Assembly (NCBI GenBank): GCA_025361385.1
Contig: JANYAJ010000141.1
Coordinates: forward strand, 1-19,989
Direction: 5' to 3'
DNA from: Nitrospira sp.
GTDB taxonomy: Bacteria > Nitrospirota > Nitrospiria > Nitrospirales > Nitrospiraceae
Length of the DNA stretch: 19,989 bases
Part shown: positions 15,753 to 19,989 of the stretch, in pieces
How positions within the stretch are numbered: position 1 is the first letter of the stretch
Layout of the letters: every line of letters starts with the position of its first letter
Program-made: the position numbers and the translations under genes
Notes under the pieces: model-generated
Told to the model about the DNA's origin: nothing
What the model saw: the letters and a program-made list of their open reading frames with translations, nothing else
Database searches by the model: none

Positions 15753-16421
15753 GTGTTGACGCTCATGAGGAACACGCCGCGCCACATTCGCCACGCATGC
15801 CTTGTGGCCGCTTTGCTGGTGACGATCGCCACCGCGGCTCAGCCGGTTCACGCCGCAGGCGGAGGTCAGACGAAGTTCCAGCGCATATCGACCCAGTACA
15901 TCGCGGCATTGGGCGATCCAGGTGCAACCTCCGGAAGTGGCGCGCAATCGTGGGGTCTGTGGCCTCTGGACCCGGGTCCTCGGGGCGTCGAGCTGAATAG
16001 CTATACACGGTTGAAGGATGCAGGTGGCGTCGCCCCGGCGCGCTGGAAATTCGATAGCGCGGACTGGTGGCTTGAGGAACACGGCTTGATCATGGAGCAG
16101 CCGACCTTTCCGCTCCCTCCCGGCAAATATATGGTCACGGGTCACCGTAAGGTGACGGCTGTGCTGACCATTCATCCCGCCGACAGGAATGGCGACCGGC
16201 GCTGGGAGCTCGATAAAGGCGCGACGCTCTACGACGTGACGCACCTAGCCTGCCGCTCGGCGCGCTATACACCGGCGGCGGTGGGTGGTTCGTGCTCGCC
16301 GGCAAACGCGCCGAAGACGGCGTTTCCAGTTGCGCCAGGGGGAGCGATGCCTCAGGTCGAGGGATGCACGAAGCAGGACTATGCGGTTCTCATCGTGATC
16401 GGCGTGGGCGTGGAAAACTGA
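15753..16421 (+). CDS. Secreted conserved hypothetical protein
   Basis: The product is about 222 aa. I prefer GTG 15753, with GAGG four bases upstream, because it gives a short basic n-region and a signal peptide (HACLVAALLVTIATAAQPVHA) cut before AGGGQ. ATG 15699 is also possible. The mature part has recognisable blocks without known function: QYIAALGDPGATSGSGAQSWG, WKFDSADWWLEEHGLIMEQP, PPGKYMVTGHRKVTAVLTI, and WELDKGATLYDVTHLACRSARYTP. Three cysteines are in the C-terminal third, and the end VEGCTKQDYAVLIVIGVGVEN is distinctive. I believe similar proteins occur in proteobacteria but cannot confirm that here. Its location in the accessory patch suggests transfer. Confidence 0.75.
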   Translation: MLTLMRNTPRHIRHACLVAALLVTIATAAQPVHAAGGGQTKFQRISTQYIAALGDPGATSGSGAQSWGLWPLDPGPRGVELNSYTRLKDAGGVAPARWKFDSADWWLEEHGLIMEQPTFPLPPGKYMVTGHRKVTAVLTIHPADRNGDRRWELDKGATLYDVTHLACRSARYTPAAVGGSCSPANAPKTAFPVAPGGAMPQVEGCTKQDYAVLIVIGVGVEN

Positions 16422-16567
16422 ACGCCGGTGGCGTCCCGACGGTTTGTGCGGCGAGCCCAGCATGTACACGACAGGATGGTGTACGACCGATGAGCAACCA
16501 ACGCCCCAACCGCGAAAGCCTGTCCTCGAAGTAGCCCTCGTTTCCAACATGTGGGAGGTAGAGACAC

Positions 16568-16792
16568 ATGATTATCGAATGGGTTCCATACAACGATCAT
16601 AAAATTAAAGTCTGCTCCCAAAGCCTTGCGGAGGACCGCTGGTTGCCGCTGGGACTTATTTGGAAATCAGGGGGAAACCAAGAACTGCTCAAGACCGTAC
16701 AGGGTGAATCAACTGAAATCTGCAAGAGCGGTAAAGAGGCCGATAGCCTTGCCCTCAGAAAGGCAAAGCACTGGATTGACCAGAATCATTGA
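16568..16792 (+). CDS. Small hypothetical protein
   Basis: The product is 74 aa, starting at ATG 16568 nine bases after GGGAGG, a good ribosome site. No signal peptide or membrane segment is visible. The sequence is charged, with a tryptophan-containing N-terminal half (WVPYNDHKIKVCSQ, WLPLGLIWKSGG) and a helical C-terminus (EADSLALRKAKHWIDQ). I do not recognise it. The ribosome site and clean reading frame speak for a real gene. Confidence 0.6.
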   Translation: MIIEWVPYNDHKIKVCSQSLAEDRWLPLGLIWKSGGNQELLKTVQGESTEICKSGKEADSLALRKAKHWIDQNH

Positions 16793-16911
16793 TTCAAACC
16801 GACCTTCTGCTAACGGCTTTCTTTTGATCGACCTACGACAAGATTAAGGATCAGGTTGTGGCGAAGCAAAAGTGAGGAGAATGAGAATACGACACTACAA
16901 GGGGAGTTCAT

Positions 16912-17268
16912 ATGCGCGTTGAGCTACAGGTAGGTATTTCCGTTGTGGCAGCGGCGGTGCTCTCAGGATGCGTCTCCACCAGCGAGGTACTTGAAATGGG
17001 AAAGGACACTTATTCCGTTTCAGCTACCGCTGATGGCATGCGCAGCGCGGCATCTGCCAGGCAGAGGGCTTTTGAGGCAGGAAGGGAAATGTGCACCAAG
17101 CAAGGCAAACGTTTCATGCTTGCAAATGAAAGTACGTCGCCTACACGGATGTGGATCGATACTACAGTCGATGTGACATTTAGATGTCTCAATGAGAACG
17201 ACTCTGAGTACGTTAGACCTCGGATTCGCCAAGCACCAGACGTAGTGATCGAAGATCAAAAGAAATAA
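16912..17268 (+). CDS. Small lipoprotein of unknown function
   Basis: The product is 118 aa. ATG 16912 has GGGGAG five bases upstream. The signal sequence ends in the lipobox LSGC (C20). The mature part has MGKDTYSVSATADG, a helix rich in alanine with a conserved-looking cysteine (AFEAGREMCTKQGKRFMLAN), and a closing strand VDVTFRCL. This layout is shared by many small proteobacterial lipoproteins without known function. By eye its base composition is less GC-rich than the housekeeping genes nearby, consistent with an acquired gene. Confidence 0.75.
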   Translation: MRVELQVGISVVAAAVLSGCVSTSEVLEMGKDTYSVSATADGMRSAASARQRAFEAGREMCTKQGKRFMLANESTSPTRMWIDTTVDVTFRCLNENDSEYVRPRIRQAPDVVIEDQKK

Positions 17269-17322
17269 CGGTCAGTGGTCACTTGCGATTTGGATAGGGG
17301 AATGAGTCAACTGGGGTTGTTC

Positions 17323-17643
17323 ATGTTACGCAAGGCCACTGCGCTGCTGGCCTGTATCCTCTTATTCCATATCCTCTCCGCGTTTACTGCCGACTTCACC
17401 GGACCTGTCGTCTCCATCCTCGACGACGACATGCTCGAAGTCCTGCACAACAACCACGCTGAACGTATCCGACTCAGGTCTTGCAATCACATATTTCCTT
17501 CTTTCACCCACTCCCCACACGCCCGGCCAAGGCATTGTACGCATGCATGCATTGAAAGCAAGATACCCTTTCAATACATTCTCATGGTCATGGTCAATGT
17601 GACCCCACGCGGCAAGACCAACGCTGTCAGGACAATTCGATGA
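17323..17643 (+). pseudogene. Thermonuclease-like (SNase) gene, truncated remnant
   Basis: From ATG 17323 a signal-like segment (ATALLACILLFHILSAFTA) is followed by DFTGPVVSILDDDMLEVLHN and HAERIRL. This is the first beta-barrel part of staphylococcal-nuclease-type proteins (usual pattern GxVxxIxDGDTIxVxxNGxxxRIRLxGID). The expected continuation GIDCPE and the rest of the domain are missing. The likeness stops at 17473, where a sequence equal to the transposase end begins (17474-17488). The residues after that (to the stop at 17643) look like noise. DGDT is here DDDM, so the remnant had also begun to drift. Confidence 0.7.
17474..17488 (+). repeat. Solo copy of the transposase end sequence
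   Basis: TCAGGTCTTGCAATC is identical to 15 bases of the transposase right end at 15376-15395 (minus strand). The next 8 bases agree at about 6 positions. It starts exactly where the nuclease homology ends. Confidence 0.6.
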
Positions 17644-17663
17644 GAACGAGGTCTGGAAGAAAC

Positions 17664-18692
17664 TTACTGAAACTGGGCGGCGAGTTCACTCGGCTTGAAG
17701 ACGCCCCGTTCGGTGATGATGCCGGTGATCAACTCAGCGGGTGTGACGTCGAAGGCAGGATTGTACACGGCAACCCCTTGGGGCGCGATAGGGTGACTAC
17801 CGTGGATCGTGGTGACTTCGAGGGGATTGCGTTGCTCGATCGGAATGTCCGCGCCGGTCTTGGTCTGTAAGTCGATCGTGGAATAGGGCGCCGCGACGTA
17901 GAAGGGAATCCCGTGCGCCTTCGCCAGCACCGCCACGGAATAGGTCCCAATCTTATTGGCCACGTCTCCGTTCGCGGCGATGCGATCGGCGCCGACGATG
18001 CAGAGATGAATCTTCCCTTGGCGCATGAGTGAACCAGCCATGTTGTCGGTGATGAGCGTCACCGGAATCTTGTCCTGCATCAACTCCCAAGCCGTGAGCC
18101 GCGCACCCTGCAGCACCGGCCTGGTTTCGTCTGCAATGACCTGAATCTTTTTCCCCTGCTCCCATGCCGCGCGAATGACGCCCAATGCCGTGCCATAGCC
18201 GGCTGTCGCCAGGGCACCGGCATTACAATGGGTCAGGATGGTTTGGCCGCTCGCGATGAGTGTCGCTCCATGCTGCCCCATGGCTTTACAGAGCGCGATA
18301 TCTTCATCGAGAATGACCTGTGACTCCTTCAGCAAGGCCGCTTTGATGGAGGCAATGGGTTGCGTGCGTACCGAAGCGAGCAGGCCCTTCATCCGTTCGA
18401 TGGCCCAAAACAGATTCACCGCCGTTGGCCTGGTTGCTGCCAAATGATCGCAGATGACGAGCACCGATTTGACGAAGGATTCATGGTCGGAGGCCGTGAC
18501 GGTCTGCGCACCGAGCGCGACCCCCATCGCTGCAGTCACCCCGATCGCCGGAGCGCCTCTGACTTTCAATGTGCGAATGGCATCGGCGACGGTCTGATAG
18601 TCCCGGCAGTCCAGAAACTCGACAGACTCCGGCAACCGGCTCTGATCGAGCAGCCGTACCGCGCCATCTTTCCATTCAACGGTAGGAACCAT
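17664..18692 (-). CDS. mtnA: S-methyl-5-thioribose-1-phosphate isomerase
   Basis: This enzyme converts methylthioribose-1-phosphate to methylthioribulose-1-phosphate in the methionine salvage pathway. The product is 342 aa from ATG 18692. The frame stays open to 19208, but that extra part is antisense to mazEF and is not expected in the family. Motifs: VRGAPAIG (44-51), the catalytic cysteine C156 in [29 protein letters not shown] (187-204), and the catalytic aspartate D236 in [25 protein letters not shown] lies near the C-terminus. No other salvage gene is in the window. It is convergent with the nuclease remnant and divergent from mazE. Confidence 0.96.
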   Translation of the reverse strand: MVPTVEWKDGAVRLLDQSRLPESVEFLDCRDYQTVADAIRTLKVRGAPAIGVTAAMGVALGAQTVTASDHESFVKSVLVICDHLAATRPTAVNLFWAIERMKGLLASVRTQPIASIKAALLKESQVILDEDIALCKAMGQHGATLIASGQTILTHCNAGALATAGYGTALGVIRAAWEQGKKIQVIADETRPVLQGARLTAWELMQDKIPVTLITDNMAGSLMRQGKIHLCIVGADRIAANGDVANKIGTYSVAVLAKAHGIPFYVAAPYSTIDLQTKTGADIPIEQRNPLEVTTIHGSHPIAPQGVAVYNPAFDVTPAELITGIITERGVFKPSELAAQFQ

Positions 18693-18796
18693 GAGGCATC
18701 TTGTAGCGGGAACTGCGGCACAGTGCAAGGGGGTGAGAAGAGACTCTTCGCTCGGGCGACCGGTAATTGGTTGGGTGCTGTAAACGCCCCAGCCGA

Positions 18797-18825
18797 TTGA
18801 CTGATCGTTCGGTTTCGCATAGTAT
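18797..18825 (+). promoter_or_regulatory. Predicted sigma-70 promoter for mazEF
   Basis: TTGACT (18797-18802) and TAGTAT (18820-18825) are separated by exactly 17 bases, one to two mismatches from consensus each. The -10 overlaps the dyad at 18822-18840. Confidence 0.68.
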
Positions 18826-18840
18826 CTACATCGTAGATAC
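18822..18840. promoter_or_regulatory. Perfect dyad, likely MazE/MazF operator
   Basis: GTATCTAC-ATC-GTAGATAC has perfect 8-base arms around three bases. It covers the -10 and the predicted transcription start of mazEF, where binding would block RNA polymerase. Autorepression by antitoxin and toxin together is the rule for this family. Confidence 0.72.
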
Positions 18841-18857
18841 TCCCGGAGGCCCACCTC

Positions 18858-19100
18858 ATGAAAACGACCGCTAAGAAATGGGGCAATAGCCTGGCTGTCA
18901 GAGTCCCGAAAGGCATCGCGCAGCAAGTCGGCCTCAAGGTCAACGATGATTTGGACATTGAAGTCAAAAAAGGCGCGCTCATCCTGAAGCCTCACCTCCG
19001 TCGCGTGTACAGACTTGAGGACTTGCTCAAACGCATGACCCCCGAGAATGCTCACAATGAAGTTGAGTTCGGCGGCCCTGTCGGACATGAGGCACTCTGA
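18858..19100 (+). CDS. mazE: MazE-type antitoxin, AbrB/SpoVT fold
   Basis: The product is 80 aa. ATG 18858 has GGAGG eight bases upstream. Residues 1-48 form the swapped-hairpin DNA-binding domain, with the typical [21 protein letters not shown] and an acidic strand ([16 protein letters not shown]). The C-terminal tail ([30 protein letters not shown]) should bind and mask the toxin. The stop overlaps the mazF start by one base (TGATG), typical of toxin-antitoxin pairs. Confidence 0.94.
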   Translation: MKTTAKKWGNSLAVRVPKGIAQQVGLKVNDDLDIEVKKGALILKPHLRRVYRLEDLLKRMTPENAHNEVEFGGPVGHEAL

Positions 19101-19438
19101 TGGCAGCCAAAAAATATGTCCCTGACCGTGGAGATGTCGTCTGGCTCCAATTCGCTCCTCAAGCCGGACATGAACAGGCGGGACATCGCCCGGCCCTGGT
19201 CCTCTCACCGGCCAGTTATAATCGGCGCAGCGGTTTGATGCTCTGCTGCCCGATCACCAGTCGTGTGAAGGGCTATCCATTTGAAGTGGCATTAGGAGAG
19301 GAACAGGATCTGGCAGGCGTGGTCCTCGCCGACCAGGTCAAAAGCTTGGACTGGAAGGCCCGGCAGGCCAGCAAGAAAGGAAAGGCCTCCTCCCAAGTCA
19401 TGGCAGAGACTTTGAGCAAATTGCACACACTACTCTGA
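19100..19438 (+). CDS. mazF: MazF-type endoribonuclease toxin
   Basis: This is a ribosome-independent RNase that cuts mRNA at short specific sequences. The product is 112 aa, as usual. [28 protein letters not shown] holds the conserved arginine of the active site (in HRPALVLS), and [15 protein letters not shown] holds the conserved threonine. [16 protein letters not shown] is the typical third block. No key residue appears lost, so it should be active. The RNA recognition sequence cannot be predicted from this. Confidence 0.95.
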   Translation: MAAKKYVPDRGDVVWLQFAPQAGHEQAGHRPALVLSPASYNRRSGLMLCCPITSRVKGYPFEVALGEEQDLAGVVLADQVKSLDWKARQASKKGKASSQVMAETLSKLHTLL

Positions 19439-19518
19439 TCGGGCTATCCCCTCGAATTCCCACGTGTCCTCTTCAAGTCACACGTCCGCCGGATTGAACC
19501 AGAGAAGCCTGCCAGAAC

Positions 19519-19989
19519 TTAACGTCTCTGGCGTCCGCTCCATTCGAGAATCGTGATCATGACGACAATCAAGCAGGCTTGGATGAGCAGCAGCACCGCT
19601 TCAGCCGTTCCGGCGTGACGGAGCGCCAACGCCGCCAGCCCGAGGCAAATCGTCATGAGACAGATCATCGCAACGCTCGCCTGGCGAGACCCTAACGCAC
19701 GCTCCAGACGGTGGTGGAGATGGTCTTTTCCCACGTAGTCGAGCCATTCTTTGATGGAATGCACTTTCCCCGTCGCCACCCGCTCCACGGTGATGTGGAT
19801 CATGTCGTAGATCAGCACGCCGAAGATGAGGAGCGGATTGCTGAATGAGACGATGGGACTATGATCCGCCCAATTCCCCTTAACGGCCAAACAGGCCAAT
19901 GTGAATCCGAGGAAGGTCGCCCCGCCATCGCCAAGAAATATCACGGCGGGCTTATGTCCTCGAAAGTTATAGGGCAGAAACCCTACCCC
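19519..19989 (-). CDS. WecA/MraY-family polyprenyl-phosphate sugar-phosphate transferase, N-terminus outside window
   Basis: This is a multi-pass inner-membrane enzyme that moves a sugar phosphate from a UDP-sugar to undecaprenyl phosphate, starting a cell-surface polysaccharide. Only the last 156 residues are visible; the frame is open to the right edge. The cut begins GVGFLPYNFRGHKPAVIFLGDGGATFLG, which contains the family's conserved aspartate motif. The cytoplasmic loop has the HIHH-like motif in GKDHLHHRLERALG. Three to four membrane helices are visible. This looks closer to WecA/TagO-type enzymes than to MraY itself, but the missing N-terminal part would be needed to decide. Confidence 0.9.
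   Translation of the reverse strand, partial: GVGFLPYNFRGHKPAVIFLGDGGATFLGFTLACLAVKGNWADHSPIVSFSNPLLIFGVLIYDMIHITVERVATGKVHSIKEWLDYVGKDHLHHRLERALGSRQASVAMICLMTICLGLAALALRHAGTAEAVLLLIQACLIVVMITILEWSGRQRR

Noticed and set aside
18693..19208. Upstream extension of the mtnA frame by 172 codons
   Set aside because: It runs antisense through mazE and the start of mazF, has no likeness to the mtnA family, and a good ATG is present at 18692.
1..19989. CRISPR array, rRNA, integrase or prophage genes
   Set aside because: No regularly spaced direct repeats, rRNA-like stretches or phage proteins were seen on either strand.

Overview
The window is a chromosomal segment, moderately GC-rich, whose gene content most resembles Nitrospira or a close relative in Nitrospirota. 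This is an inference from the style of the genes (B12 uptake set, H-protein/L-protein pair, DPFSG-type hypothetical, short structured intergenic repeats); no rRNA or other decisive marker is present. Both ends are cut: a TonB-dependent receptor runs off the left edge and a WecA/MraY-like transferase runs off the right edge.

Left part (1-5205, all minus strand): a cobalamin uptake locus. Reading with transcription, a promoter and a cobalamin riboswitch with a terminator-type expression platform precede btuF, btuC and btuD (periplasmic binding protein, permease, ATPase). A second cobalamin riboswitch, with no visible terminator, then precedes the outer-membrane receptor btuB. Together they would carry B12 from outside the cell to the cytoplasm and shut down when B12 is plentiful.

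Middle part (5413-14349): mostly housekeeping genes. They are a membrane-anchored hypothetical protein, a SemiSWEET-like transporter, rpmB (bL28), two small envelope proteins, tRNA-Gly(CCC), a tight minus-strand cluster gcvH-lpdA-comEA-like-tyrS, and ndk followed by a lipoprotein with a tetratricopeptide-like region and a glycoside-hydrolase-like barrel. Two copies of a 121-bp structured repeat lie at 6871-6991 and 12098-12218. Their outer arms pair with each other and show compensatory changes between the copies.

Accessory part (about 14350-17660): between ndk and mtnA lies a patch of broken and unfamiliar genes. It holds a REP-associated tyrosine transposase inactivated by a stop codon and a 4-base duplication and flanked by 20-bp inverted repeats, a PilZ-like fragment, a secreted conserved hypothetical, a small orphan ORF, a small lipoprotein, and a nuclease gene cut off exactly where a third copy of the transposase end sequence begins.

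Right part (17664-19989): mtnA of the methionine salvage pathway, a divergent mazE-mazF toxin-antitoxin pair with a clear promoter and a perfect dyad operator over its -10, and the C-terminal part of a polyprenyl-phosphate sugar-phosphate transferase.

I found no CRISPR array or prophage, and no unmistakable new defence system. The least explained signals are the covarying 121-bp repeat and the transposase end sequence inside the nuclease gene.
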